Shown here piece after piece: positions 36,790 to 46,020 of a stretch of 64,000 nt of DNA. Position 1 is the first letter of the stretch, and the number at the start of each line of letters is the position of its first letter. A program made the translations under genes and the position numbers. The notes below the pieces were generated by a model, which had not been told where the DNA came from, ran no database searches, and was given only the letters and a program-made list of their open reading frames with translations. This DNA is from Bacteroidetes bacterium SW_9_63_38 (GTDB taxonomy: Bacteria; Bacteroidota; Rhodothermia; Rhodothermales; Salinibacteraceae): assembly GCA_003022435.1 (NCBI GenBank), contig PXUA01000003.1, positions 166,663 to 230,662 on the forward strand, in the 5' to 3' direction.

Positions 36790-37296
36790 CTACGCCGGAC
36801 CGTCGCTCATCCCGTCGAGCGGCAGCTCAAACCGGAGGCGATAGTCCTGGTAGCGGGGGCTGTACCCGGCGCGGATCACCTGAAAGCCCTCGTCGAGTCC
36901 CAGCACCGTCATCCCTGGGTGCTTGTTGGGGAAGGTGTCGTACACGAAGCGCTCGTAGCCGCGGGCCTCGACGATGTTGAGCATAGTGTAGAGGAGGGCG
37001 CGGGCAATCCCCCGGCGCCGATAGTTGCCGAGCACTCCGCCCTTGGCACTGTAGAAGGTCCGATCGTTGGTCTCATAGCCGAGCTTGAAGCCGACGGCGG
37101 TGTCCTCGCTCCACGCCATCAGCATCAGCAGACCGTCGCGGTCGAAGGTGTTGATAATGTGCTCCTCGTCGAAGATGGCGACGTTCAGCCGCTCGATGAG
37201 GTGGAGCCGGTCCAGGGACACCTCTCGGATTTCAAGGGGAACCTCCGCTACCGCGTCGGGATCGCGCGTGGCCGATGGATTGGGAGCGGGGGACAT
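36790..37296 (-). CDS. GNAT family N-acetyltransferase
   Basis: GNAT enzymes acylate amines or proteins with acetyl-CoA. The signature is GVLGNYRRRGIARALLYTML (motif A, Q/RxxGxG/A type), preceded by MLMAWSEDTAVGFKLGYETN and followed by GYERFVYDTFPNKHPGMTVL. From ATG 37296 it is 168 residues; ATG 37338 would add 14. The substrate is unknown. The start region carries the short GGGAGA words seen before rpiA. Confidence 0.83.
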   Translation of the reverse strand: MSPAPNPSATRDPDAVAEVPLEIREVSLDRLHLIERLNVAIFDEEHIINTFDRDGLLMLMAWSEDTAVGFKLGYETNDRTFYSAKGGVLGNYRRRGIARALLYTMLNIVEARGYERFVYDTFPNKHPGMTVLGLDEGFQVIRAGYSPRYQDYRLRFELPLDGMSDGPA

Positions 37297-37531
37297 GGGA
37301 GATTGGGAGAGCGGGGGATGGGGAACTGTTGCCTTCATAAATGGACGCTGGGGGGGCCCGGCGTTTGGCCGCTGCTCGGGGGGCGGTTGTGTGTCGGAAA
37401 TTTCGTGGCGACCGGTGCGGTTTCCTCCGCCGATGACCGAAATGCCCAAGCCGTGGACGCATGGATGCGTGGAGGCATCGGTACGGAGAGATGTCCGGAC
37501 GCCAAGCTCACAATCTTGACGGGAGAGAATT

Positions 37532-39658
37532 TCAAAACGGGAGTTCGTCGGCGTCGGTCGGATCCGGGTTTGGGCGGGACGGGGAAGACTCGCCAGGGGC
37601 GCTTTCGGGGTCCGATCGTTCGGGCAGGGCGTCAGACTCGTCGGGGGGCTCCACGGCGTCGGGGGCGTCCTCCTCCACAAGCTGCACCGGCTCCAGCATC
37701 TCCTCCGGGGTGTCGTCGACAAAGCGACTGGGATCGGTCATGTACTCGCCGTGCGAGCGTCGGTACTGCGTCATCGGGTAGGAGATGAACAGGTTCTCCT
37801 CCGCCCGCGTGCAGGCGACGTAGAAGAGCCGCAGCTCCTCGTCGACGCCCTCGTCCTCCCGCAGCGCGTGGCGCGAGGGAATGGTGCCGTCGAGCGCCCG
37901 GATGAGGAAGACGGTGTGAAATTCGAGGCCCTTGGCGGAGTGGATGGTGGACAACACCAGCGGCGGCTCCTCGTCCTCGGCGGCCTCCTGCTCCAGGGCC
38001 GTCAGCTCGATCGGGTCCAGCGCCATCGACGACAGGAAGCGGGTCCGGCTCCCGTAGTTGGCGGCCAGGCCCGCCAGGTGCTCCAGGTCCGGTGCCCGCT
38101 TCGGGTAGTCGTCCGAGTACTCCTTTTCGAGGATCGGCTGGTAGTAGTCGAGCACCGTTTCGACCTGCTCGGCCACCGGCACGTCCGGGTCGCGGATGGC
38201 CCGGAGCGTCTCGAAGAGGTCCTTGAGGGCCGACACATACCGCGAGGAGAACGGCGTGCCGTCCGAGGCCACGAACGGGTCGTCGGCCGTCTCGGTCGCC
38301 CAGGCGATGAGGTCCTGCGCCGTCTTGGGCCCAATGCCGTGGATCAGCTGCAGGATGCGGTTCCAGGAGGCGGCGTCCTCTGGATTCTCCGCCACCTTGA
38401 GGTGCGCGAGGACGTCCTTGATGTGAGCGGCCTCGTTGAGCTTGAGGCCCCCGTACTTCACAAACGGGATGTTGCGCCGGTTTAGCTCCACCTCCAGGTC
38501 GTAGGCGTTGTGCCCGCTGCGGAAGAGCACGGCGATGTCGCTGAGGGGGACGCCGTCCTCGCGGAGGCGCATGATCATCTGCGCCACGAAGCGGCTTTCC
38601 ATCTCGCCGTCGGCGGCGGGGACCAGGGCCGGCAGATCACCCTCCTCGGTCTCACTGAACAGCGTCTTGTCGTAGGACCGCTCGGCCTGCTCGATGAGGT
38701 GATTCGTAAAGTCCAGGATCGGCTGCGTGGAGCGGTAATTCTGCTCCAGCTTCAGGACCTCCGCGTTCGGGTACTCGTCGGGAAAGCGAAAAATATTTTT
38801 GTAGTCGGCCCCGCGGAAGCGGTAGATGCTCTGCGCGTCGTCGCCCACGACGGTGACGTTGCCGTGGACCGACGCAAACTGCTTCACGAGCTGGGCCTGC
38901 AGGGCGTTGGTGTCCTGGTACTCGTCCACGAGCACGTGGCGGCATTGGCCGGCCACCTTCTGCCGGATCTCCTCGTGCTTGTCGAACAGTTCCAGGGTGC
39001 GTTCCAGCAGGTCGTCGAAGTCGAGCATGCCATGGGCCTGCTTGTACTCGCGGTACTCAGCCCGGAGCTGCTTGAGGGCCTTGAGGTGGCCGGTGTACTG
39101 CGTGTAGCGGGTGGCCAGCACCTGCCGCAGTGCCTCGTCCCGATTGGTGGCCGAGGAGAACATGTTGTGGAGTGTCTGCTTCTGTGGGAAGCGCTCCTCG
39201 CCGTCCGCGTAGGTGCCGCGGGTGCGAAGGACGCTGAGCACGTCGGCGGCATCAGCGGCGTCGAGCACCGTAAAGTTGCGCGGGAGGTCGAGCGCCGGGG
39301 CGTGGCGACGAAGCACCTGCAGGCAGAAGGCGTGGAACGTGCCGCCCTGTACCTTCTCGCAGCGGCCGTCGAGCAGGTTCGTGGCGCGGGCGGTCATGTC
39401 GTTGGCCGCGCGGCGCGTGAAGGTGAGCAGGACGATCTGCTCGGGGCGCGTGCCGGTCTCCACCAGATAGGCGAGCCGGTAGATGAGGGTCCGGGTCTTG
39501 CCGGTGCCGGCCCCGGCTACGATGAGCAGCGGGCCGTCCCCCGCCGTGGCCGCTTCGTACTGCTGCGGGTTGAGGTCCTCCGTATAATCGATCGTCAGAG
39601 ACTCAGGATCCGGACGCTCCGGGTCGTCCTCGGACTGCAGAACGATGCGACGGGCCAT
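37532..39658 (-). CDS. UvrD/PcrA-type superfamily 1 DNA helicase
   Basis: This 3'-5' helicase type acts in repair and in clearing proteins from DNA. Motifs in order are LNPQQYEAATAGDGPLLIVA (Q motif), GAGTGKTR (Walker A, about 49-56), LTFTRRAANDM (Ia), HVLVDEYQDTN (II), VVGDDAQSIYRFRGA (III), LEQNYRST (IV), STIHSAKGLEFHTVFLI (V) and LFYVACTRAEENLFISYP (VI). The 708 residues end in an acidic Pro/Asp/Glu tail. The start is ATG 39658, directly before MARRIVLQSEDD. It lies divergent from parA, about 416 bases apart. Confidence 0.95.
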   Translation of the reverse strand: MARRIVLQSEDDPERPDPESLTIDYTEDLNPQQYEAATAGDGPLLIVAGAGTGKTRTLIYRLAYLVETGTRPEQIVLLTFTRRAANDMTARATNLLDGRCEKVQGGTFHAFCLQVLRRHAPALDLPRNFTVLDAADAADVLSVLRTRGTYADGEERFPQKQTLHNMFSSATNRDEALRQVLATRYTQYTGHLKALKQLRAEYREYKQAHGMLDFDDLLERTLELFDKHEEIRQKVAGQCRHVLVDEYQDTNALQAQLVKQFASVHGNVTVVGDDAQSIYRFRGADYKNIFRFPDEYPNAEVLKLEQNYRSTQPILDFTNHLIEQAERSYDKTLFSETEEGDLPALVPAADGEMESRFVAQMIMRLREDGVPLSDIAVLFRSGHNAYDLEVELNRRNIPFVKYGGLKLNEAAHIKDVLAHLKVAENPEDAASWNRILQLIHGIGPKTAQDLIAWATETADDPFVASDGTPFSSRYVSALKDLFETLRAIRDPDVPVAEQVETVLDYYQPILEKEYSDDYPKRAPDLEHLAGLAANYGSRTRFLSSMALDPIELTALEQEAAEDEEPPLVLSTIHSAKGLEFHTVFLIRALDGTIPSRHALREDEGVDEELRLFYVACTRAEENLFISYPMTQYRRSHGEYMTDPSRFVDDTPEEMLEPVQLVEEDAPDAVEPPDESDALPERSDPESAPGESSPSRPNPDPTDADELPF

Positions 39659-40074
39659 GTGGAAAAAACGGGTCGTGGGGAAGAGCTGAGGGACTGCGGT
39701 ACGGAATTGCCGAACGGGGGTCGAACACGTGCCTGCGCCTCTCGGTTCGCAAACAGGGTACAGGAGGCAGAAACGCAGCGGGGGGACTGCAGGACTCTTC
39801 AACCTTCGACGCTGGAGGAGTGATCCGGTCCGAAGCGGTCCCGAGGAGGAGCCCGTGATTCCGGCCCCAGCGCGGAGCACCCGTGCTCCTGCATCGGGAC
39901 GAGTGGACATGATGCACAGCGTTTCGTAGATTAGAAGTGGCCACGTTAACCACTGACTCTGAGAGCCGCGTCGGGGTCGTTCGAGATCGGCCCCACGCCG
40001 TGCTGTCCCGGAGGACTCACTCATCGACTGTGGAACGCGTTGGTCCGTTCCTTCCGCAACAAGTGCGCACACCT
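39659..40074. other. Divergent intergenic region between the helicase and parA
   Basis: These 416 bases must hold the promoters of both divergent transcripts. I looked for a parS-like centromere (TGTTTCACGTGAAACA or similar) here and across the window by eye and saw none. AGTGGCCACGTTAACCACT near 39934-39952 is an imperfect palindrome close to parA. Confidence 0.45.
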
Positions 40075-41079
40075 ATGGGCAAAGTCATTGCGATTGCGAA
40101 CCAGAAGGGCGGTGTAGGCAAGACGACGACGGCTATCAACCTCGCCGCCTCGCTGGCCGCGACTGAATACTCGACGCTGCTCCTCGACATCGACCCGCAG
40201 GCCAATTGCACCTCCGGCATCGGGCTGGAGGAGGACGAGGCGGACGCCTCGATCTACGAGGTGCTCATCGGCGAGGTACCGGCGGCGGAGGCCGTGATTA
40301 CGACGGAGATGCCGTTCCTCGACGTCATCCCCAGCCACATCAATCTCGTCGGGGCCGAGATCGAGATGATCGACGAGATGCAGCGGGAGGAGATTCTCAG
40401 CAGCGCGCTGCCGCAGATTCGCCGCAAGTACGACTTCGTGGTGATCGACTGTCCGCCGTCGTTGGGGCTGCTCACGCTCAACTCGCTGACGGCAGCCAAT
40501 TCGGTGCTCATTCCGGTGCAGGCGGAATACTTTGCGTTGGAGGGGCTCGGCCAGCTGCTCAACACGATCAAGATCGTGCGCCAGCACCTCAATCCCGACC
40601 TGGAAATCGAGGGCGTGTTGCTTACGATGTTTGACACGCGCCTCAATCTGTCGAACCAGGTGGCCCAGGAGGTGCGCCGCTACTTCGGCGACAAGGTGTT
40701 CGAGACCATCGTGCAGCGGAACGTGCGGCTGTCGGAGGCCCCGAGCTTCGGGAAGCCGGCCATCCTGTACGAGGCCTCCAGCAAGGGCGCCAAAAACTAC
40801 ATGGCGCTCGCCCGCGAGATCCTCGAGAACAATGAGGAGTACATCGAATCCCACCACACCAATGGCGAGGAGGGAACGGAGGAGGCACTCGACGAGGCCG
40901 ATCCGGCCGCCGGCGAGGAACAGTCCTCAAACCCGAAGCAGCCCTCCGAGAAGGAACCGTCCTCCGAGGAAGAGCAGGATGAGGAGGCGCCCGCCGAGGA
41001 CGAGGGTGTGACGGAGGCCATTGGGGAGGCGTCGGACCCGGAGGGAGAATCGCCGCCCGCCGACGACTTTTCGCTGTAG
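40075..41079 (+). CDS. parA: ParA/Soj chromosome-partitioning ATPase
   Basis: ParA forms ATP-dependent DNA-bound gradients that move ParB-parS complexes. It has deviant Walker [10 protein letters not shown] (residues 11-19), [37 protein letters not shown], then YGDKVFET-type [20 protein letters not shown] and [20 protein letters not shown]. The core ends near residue 255. About 80 further residues are an acidic Glu/Ser/Pro tail, longer than in most Soj proteins. The start is ATG 40075. parB follows 68 bases on. Confidence 0.96.
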   Translation: MGKVIAIANQKGGVGKTTTAINLAASLAATEYSTLLLDIDPQANCTSGIGLEEDEADASIYEVLIGEVPAAEAVITTEMPFLDVIPSHINLVGAEIEMIDEMQREEILSSALPQIRRKYDFVVIDCPPSLGLLTLNSLTAANSVLIPVQAEYFALEGLGQLLNTIKIVRQHLNPDLEIEGVLLTMFDTRLNLSNQVAQEVRRYFGDKVFETIVQRNVRLSEAPSFGKPAILYEASSKGAKNYMALAREILENNEEYIESHHTNGEEGTEEALDEADPAAGEEQSSNPKQPSEKEPSSEEEQDEEAPAEDEGVTEAIGEASDPEGESPPADDFSL

Positions 41080-41147
41080 AAGACGTGCATTATAGAGATC
41101 GGGATGCGCCCGCGCTTCGACTCACTTTTTCTGATTGCCTGTTCGGT

Positions 41148-42116
41148 ATGGCTGACGACTCCGCACTTGGTAAAGGACTCAACGCGCTCATCCCCGAGGA
41201 GAAGCAGGACGAGGACGCCGAGGGGGCGCAGGGCGACGAGGAGGTCGCCGGCAGCAGTCAACTCTATCAGTTTGAGGACGGCACCCGAATGCTGGGACGG
41301 GTGGCGGAGGTGGCCGTGGAGCGCATCCGGCCCAATCCATACCAGCCCCGGCAGGAGTTTAAGGACGCGGCCCTCGACGAGCTGGCGTCGTCGATCGAGG
41401 AGCTCGGCGTGATTCAGCCCATCACGGTGCGGTCCTTGGGGGACGGCCAGTTCGAAATCATTTCGGGCGAGCGGCGCCTGCGGGCGGCCCGGCGCGCCGA
41501 GATCGATCGGCTCCCGGCGTTTATCCGCGAGGCCAGCTCTGAGGAGATGCTGGAGATGGCCCTGGTGGAAAACGTGCAGCGCGAGGAGCTGAATCCGATC
41601 GAGGTGGCCCTCGGCTACCAGCGCCTCATGGAGGAATGTGGGCTGACGCAGGAAGAGGTGTCGGAGAAGGTGAGCAAGAGCCGGGCCACGGTCTCTAACT
41701 TCCTCCGGCTCCTGCGGCTGCCACCTCGCGTCCAGGCGGCGCTCCGCGACAAGGAGGTGGCCATGGGCCACGCCCGCGCCCTTATCGCAATGGACGACGA
41801 GGAGGCTCAGATCGAGCTTCTGGAAGAAACCATCGAGGAAGACCTGTCGGTGCGAGAGGTCGAGCGGCGGGCCCGCGAGTGGCATGAGGACCAGGCGGAG
41901 GACGAGACGGCCGCGGAGACCGATGGGCCGGAGACGCCCGATCCCACCCCGGACCGCGACGACTTGCAGCTCGACGATTTCCGGAGCAAGCTGCGGTCTC
42001 GCCTGAGCACGCAGGTGCAGATCAACCATAAAAAGGACGGGGAGGGCACTATCGAGATTGCCTACTACTCCGAGGAGGACCTCGCACGTCTCGTGGATCT
42101 GGTGATGGAAGAGTAG
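41148..42116 (+). CDS. parB: ParB/Spo0J chromosome-partitioning protein
   Basis: This CTPase clamp and DNA-binding protein loads at parS sites. MADDSALGKGLNALIPEE is the ParA-interacting N-terminus. The nuclease-like core has PNPYQPRQEF, IQPITVRSLGDGQFEIISGE and GERRLRAARRAEIDRLPAFI, then ENVQREELNPIEVALGYQRL, the HTH (TQEEVSEKVSKSRATVSNFL), and a C-terminal dimerisation domain after an acidic linker. The 322-residue length is normal. The start is ATG 41148. Confidence 0.96.
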   Translation: MADDSALGKGLNALIPEEKQDEDAEGAQGDEEVAGSSQLYQFEDGTRMLGRVAEVAVERIRPNPYQPRQEFKDAALDELASSIEELGVIQPITVRSLGDGQFEIISGERRLRAARRAEIDRLPAFIREASSEEMLEMALVENVQREELNPIEVALGYQRLMEECGLTQEEVSEKVSKSRATVSNFLRLLRLPPRVQAALRDKEVAMGHARALIAMDDEEAQIELLEETIEEDLSVREVERRAREWHEDQAEDETAAETDGPETPDPTPDRDDLQLDDFRSKLRSRLSTQVQINHKKDGEGTIEIAYYSEEDLARLVDLVMEE

Positions 42117-42210
42117 CGCCGGGAGGGTGGGAATGTGAGTGACCGTTCCGTTCTCGCGTTCATTCAGGCACCGTGCACACCCGACCTTGACAGACGGACC
42201 TGGTACAGTT

Positions 42211-42915
42211 GTGACTGCGAATCGCGGGACAAGCCCGTATGGCAGAAGCGCTTGGGACCGCGTGCTTGCCGTGACACTTGGGCTACTCGTGGTGGCTGGC
42301 GGGACGGACACGGCGCACGCGCAGCCCGACAGTGTGCGAACGGCGCTTCTGAAAGAAAAGGGATTCTCGCCGGACCACTCCCCGACGGGGGCCCTCTGGC
42401 GAGGGGCCGCGGTGCCGGGATGGGGGCAATACTACAACCGGCAGTACTACAAAATACCGCTCGTCTACGCGGGCTTCGCGGCGCTCGGCTACCGCATCCT
42501 CACCACCCATCGGGAGTACTTGCTCTTCAAACGGGCCCACATTTTTGGGCGTGAACAGCAGCTGACGGGAGCCCCCACCGAAGCGTACCGAGATGAGTTC
42601 AACGAGGCCTCCCGTCAACTCGGAGGCGAGCGGCTGGCGGCAATGCGAGAGCAGCGCGATCGATATCGGCGAAAACGCGACCTGGCGATTCTGGGTACCG
42701 GCCTCTTCTACGCCCTCACTGTCCTGGACGCGTACGTCAGCGCACACCTGCTCACGTTCGATGTCGGGGAGGATCTATCGATGCGCGTACATCCGACGGG
42801 CCGTTCGCAGGCGGGCGGCCCTCACCGGCTGCAGCCCTCGAGGACCCGGTTTCGGCTGCCGGGAGAAGCACTCGCGGAGCGGGGGCCGGGGATGCGTTTT
42901 CAAATACGATTCTGA
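42211..42915 (+). CDS. DUF5683 family exported protein
   Basis: It contains the DUF5683 core AAVPGWGQYYNRQYYKIPLV, then YAGFAALGY and a second hydrophobic region DLAILGTGLFYALTVLDAYV. A signal peptide (VLAVTLGLLVVAGGTDTAHA) precedes it. No ATG precedes the signal peptide in frame; GTG 42211 (giving TANRGTSPYGRSAWDR) is the most likely start. DUF5683 genes commonly follow parA-parB in Bacteroidota, as here; the function is unknown. The C-terminal 50 residues are Arg/Pro-rich. Confidence 0.85.
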   Translation: MTANRGTSPYGRSAWDRVLAVTLGLLVVAGGTDTAHAQPDSVRTALLKEKGFSPDHSPTGALWRGAAVPGWGQYYNRQYYKIPLVYAGFAALGYRILTTHREYLLFKRAHIFGREQQLTGAPTEAYRDEFNEASRQLGGERLAAMREQRDRYRRKRDLAILGTGLFYALTVLDAYVSAHLLTFDVGEDLSMRVHPTGRSQAGGPHRLQPSRTRFRLPGEALAERGPGMRFQIRF

Positions 42916-43252
42916 CGGATGTGAAAGCATACATAAAACATGGAATTTTAAGGACTGGAAACCCTTCTGCACGCGGGAGATTGGGAAGGAGCTGGAAATG
43001 CACCCGGCATGAAGCGTACGGACTCATTCCATCCGACTGCAAGCTCCGCAAAAACCGTATTCGCGATCGCACTTGTCTCGAATACGAACTTTGGACGAAG
43101 CGCCGTTGCGTCTGTTACCTTTGTTTCAGGATGCGCGCCCCAACAAAGGGATGTGACGCCGAATGTCTTTGCTGCGACAGAAGGAACTGCGACAAAAGGA
43201 TCCGGTCCCCCGATTTGTCCGTGCGCTCACGCATCACGTCATCGCCTACAGT
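42916..43252. other. Gene-free stretch of 337 bases
   Basis: The first 40 bases after the DUF5683 stop are AT-rich (CATACATAAAACATGG). No recognised protein, hairpin or repeat is evident. The promoter of the downstream oxoamine-synthase gene should be here. Confidence 0.35.
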
Positions 43253-44557
43253 ATGCCTGATCAGTCTCGGCCTCATAAGTTCGTGCGAGATGAGGAGGTC
43301 CCGACGGACACCCTCGACGAGCCCTCGCTGTTTGAGAAGTGTCACGAGTTCTTCGATCCGTCGAAGGACTATGCGAAGGCGAAACGGGCGGACTTGTATC
43401 CGTACTTCCGTCCCATCGAGCAAAGTGAGGGATCGCGGGCTGTCATGGACGGGGACGAGGTCATCATGGCGGGATCGAACAACTACCTCGGACTGACCTC
43501 CGACCCCCGCGTGAAGGAGGCGGCCAAAGACGCTATTGACGAGTACGGCACGGGCTGCACGGGCAGCCGCTTCCTGAACGGTACGCTCGACTTGCACCTG
43601 GAGTTGGAACGCCGGCTGGCCGACTTTATGGGCAAGGAAAAAGCGGTGCTCTTCTCGACCGGGTACATGACCAACGAGGGCGTGCTACAGTCCATCGCGG
43701 GTCGGAACGACATCATCTTTTCCGACAAGGACAACCACGCCTGCATCGTGGCCGGCACGCAGGCAAGCATGGCGGAGACGCGCCGCTATCAGCACAACGA
43801 CATGGAGCACCTGCGGGGCATGCTGGAGCGCGCGCACGAGGAGAATCCGGACGCCGGGAAGCTCATCGCGACGGACGGGGTCTTCTCGATGAGCGGGAAG
43901 ATCGCGCAGGTCCCGACGCTGCTGGAGCTGGCCGACGAGTTCAACGCGGCGCTGATGCTCGACGACGCCCACGCCATTGGGGTCATCGGCCCCCGGGGGC
44001 AGGGCTCGGCCTCTACGTTCGGACTCAAGGATGAGGTGGACCTCATCACCGGCACCTTTTCGAAGAGCTTTGCGTCGATCGGCGGCTTTGCCGCCGGCGA
44101 CCGCGACATTATCGAGTACATTCGGCATCAGGCCTCCACACACATCTTCAGCGCGTCAATGCCGCCGTCCACGGTGGCGACGGTGCTCAAGTGCCTCGAT
44201 ATTCTGCAGAACGAGCCCGAACGACTGGAGCGCCTCTGGGAGATTTCGGACTACATGCGCGAGGGCTTTCGCGAGCTCGGGTTCGACGTGTGGGAAAGTG
44301 AAACGCCCATCATCCCGGTGGTCGTGGGGGATATGGAGCAGTGCTTTCGCTTCTGGCGCGATCTGCTGGAGGCCGGGGTCTTCGTGAACGCCGTCATCCC
44401 GCCGGCTGTCCCGCGCGGCCAGTCGCTCATGCGAACCTCCTACATGGCCACCCACGCCGACGAGGAGCTGGATCAGATCCTGGACGCGTTCCACAAGGTC
44501 GGCAAGAAGCACGGCGTCATCGGCACCAACGGGCACGGCACGCCGCCGACGGAGTAG
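43253..44557 (+). CDS. Alpha-oxoamine synthase: serine palmitoyltransferase / cysteate acyltransferase-like
   Basis: These PLP enzymes condense an amino acid with an acyl thioester and lose CO2. The 434 residues show GSNNYLGLTSDPRVKEAA, GTGCTGSRFLNGTLDLHLEL, the PLP-stacking His in DKDNHACIVAG (His162), MLDDAHAIG (237-243), and the Schiff-base Lys in TGTFSKSFASIGG (Lys271). The GSRFLNGTLDLHLELERRLA block and N-terminal extension favour serine palmitoyltransferase or the related cysteate acyltransferase (capnine synthase) over BioF or Kbl. Salinibacter is known to make a capnine-based sulfonolipid, so cysteate is a plausible substrate (inference). A ceramide-synthase-like acyltransferase gene lies 243 bases downstream. 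The start is ATG 43253. Confidence 0.9.
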   Translation: MPDQSRPHKFVRDEEVPTDTLDEPSLFEKCHEFFDPSKDYAKAKRADLYPYFRPIEQSEGSRAVMDGDEVIMAGSNNYLGLTSDPRVKEAAKDAIDEYGTGCTGSRFLNGTLDLHLELERRLADFMGKEKAVLFSTGYMTNEGVLQSIAGRNDIIFSDKDNHACIVAGTQASMAETRRYQHNDMEHLRGMLERAHEENPDAGKLIATDGVFSMSGKIAQVPTLLELADEFNAALMLDDAHAIGVIGPRGQGSASTFGLKDEVDLITGTFSKSFASIGGFAAGDRDIIEYIRHQASTHIFSASMPPSTVATVLKCLDILQNEPERLERLWEISDYMREGFRELGFDVWESETPIIPVVVGDMEQCFRFWRDLLEAGVFVNAVIPPAVPRGQSLMRTSYMATHADEELDQILDAFHKVGKKHGVIGTNGHGTPPTE

Positions 44558-44587
44558 GAGAGGGCGATTGGGCGCTAAACGCCTCCG

Positions 44588-44685
44588 GAAAGGGAGGAGT
44601 CGCTTTTGCCGCTGACGGGCGATTCCGTCCCGGAATGAGTGGAGGCATGGATGCGTGGAGGCGTTTGCGCTCTGCCATCATCGCC
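44588..44685 (+). repeat. Dispersed intergenic repeat C, copy 4
   Basis: GGGAGGAGTCGCTTTTGCCG, CCCGGAATGAGTGGAGGCAT and GTGGAGGCGTTTGCGCTCTG match the order of copies 1-3. Inside is the local duplication GGAGGCATGGATGCGTGGAGGC, which also occurs at 37458-37478. It separates the two lipid-type genes. Confidence 0.7.
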
Positions 44686-44800
44686 GGCCGGAGGCACGTG
44701 AACAGCCGGACCGATCGGTTCGTTACTGCGTCGTCGCTCGACCCCGGTTGAGGGCGGCGAGTTTTTCATGCGATTCCCTGCACTCGTCTCCCGCGCTTGA

Positions 44801-45952
44801 ATGTCGGCCTCCTCCTCCGCCGTAACGGTTCGTCCCGTTGGGCCTTCGAGCAGCCGTTTCATCGACTTCCCGTACGACTTCTATCCGGCCCAGTATCCGC
44901 ACTGGGTGCCGCCCCTCCGAACGGATGTGACATCCACGCTCGATCCGTCGGACAATGCCTTCTTCGACCACGGAGAGATGCAGCTCTTTGTGGCCGAGAA
45001 CCCGTCCGGAACCGTTACGGGCCGCATCGCCGCGATCGTGAACGGCATGCACCTGGAGACCTACGACGACGATACCGGCTTCGTCGGGTTCTTCGAGTGC
45101 GTAGACGACTACGCCGTGGCGGAGGCCCTTCTGGATGCCGCCGCCGACTGGCTCCGCGACCGGGGGCTCACGCAGATGCGCGGGCCGGCAAACCCCTCGC
45201 TCAACGACACCGCCGGGCTGCTGGTGGACGGGTTTGACCGCGAGCCGTCGGTCCTGATGCCGTACAATCCCCCCTACCACGAGGACTTCCTGGAGCGGTA
45301 CGGCTTTGAGCGCAGCATGACGATGTGGGCCTACTACGTCCACAAGAAGTACTGCCAGTACGAACGATTAGAGCGCGGCGCCGAACTCGTGAAGCGGCGC
45401 ACGCCCGGCCTGTCGGTGCGCACCGTCGACATGGATCGATTCGAGGAGGAGGCCCGCGTTATCCGTGAGATCTACAACGACGCCTGGGCCGAGAACTGGG
45501 GCTTCGTGCCGGTGACGGAGGCGGAGTTTCTGCAGCTGGCCGAGGAGATGGAGCAGATTGTGGACGGGGACATGATTTTCTTCGTCGAGCACGAAGGGCG
45601 ACCCGTCGGCTTCTCCATTGCACTCCCGAACATCAATCAGGCCCTGCGCCACGTCAACGACGGGCGGCTCTTCCCGCTTGGCCTGCCGAAACTCCTGCTG
45701 TACATGACGTTCGGCATCTACGAAGTGCGCATGCCGCTCATGGGGATCCGGCAAGAGTACCAGGGGAAGGGCCTCGACAGCCTGCTTGTGCTGGAGACCA
45801 TCGAAACCGGCCCGCCCAACGGCTACGACGCCTGTGAGATGAGCTGGGTGCTCGACACCAACGACCGCCTCAAGAACCACGTTGAGTCCATCGGCGGCGT
45901 GAAGGACAAGGAATACGCCATGTTTGAGACCTCAATTTCGAATGCTGAGTGA
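44801..45952 (+). CDS. GNAT-fold N-acyltransferase, bacterial ceramide-synthase-like
   Basis: The 383-residue protein has the extended GNAT pattern seen in bacterial ceramide synthases and related N-acyltransferases: FIDFPYDFYPAQYPHWVPPL, DPSDNAFFDHGEMQLFVAE, GRIAAIVNGMHLETYDDDTG, FVGFFECVDDYAVAEALLDA, MRGPANPSLNDTAGLLVDGF and PSVLMPYNPPYHEDFLERYG. The C-terminal half adds WGFVPVTEAEFLQLAEEMEQ and QEYQGKGLDSLLVLE, the acyl-CoA/ACP motif. It would N-acylate the long-chain base made by the upstream oxoamine synthase (inference from family and context). The start is ATG 44801. Confidence 0.8.
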   Translation: MSASSSAVTVRPVGPSSSRFIDFPYDFYPAQYPHWVPPLRTDVTSTLDPSDNAFFDHGEMQLFVAENPSGTVTGRIAAIVNGMHLETYDDDTGFVGFFECVDDYAVAEALLDAAADWLRDRGLTQMRGPANPSLNDTAGLLVDGFDREPSVLMPYNPPYHEDFLERYGFERSMTMWAYYVHKKYCQYERLERGAELVKRRTPGLSVRTVDMDRFEEEARVIREIYNDAWAENWGFVPVTEAEFLQLAEEMEQIVDGDMIFFVEHEGRPVGFSIALPNINQALRHVNDGRLFPLGLPKLLLYMTFGIYEVRMPLMGIRQEYQGKGLDSLLVLETIETGPPNGYDACEMSWVLDTNDRLKNHVESIGGVKDKEYAMFETSISNAE

Positions 45953-46020
45953 CGAATTTCGAATGGGGCGACGACTGATCCCATTCCTTCGCAATTCGAC
46001 ACTCGAAAATCGCCACTGTC

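Noticed and set aside
39659..42116. parS centromere near parAB
   Set aside because: No sequence close to TGTTTCACGTGAAACA was seen by eye; parS may lie outside the window.
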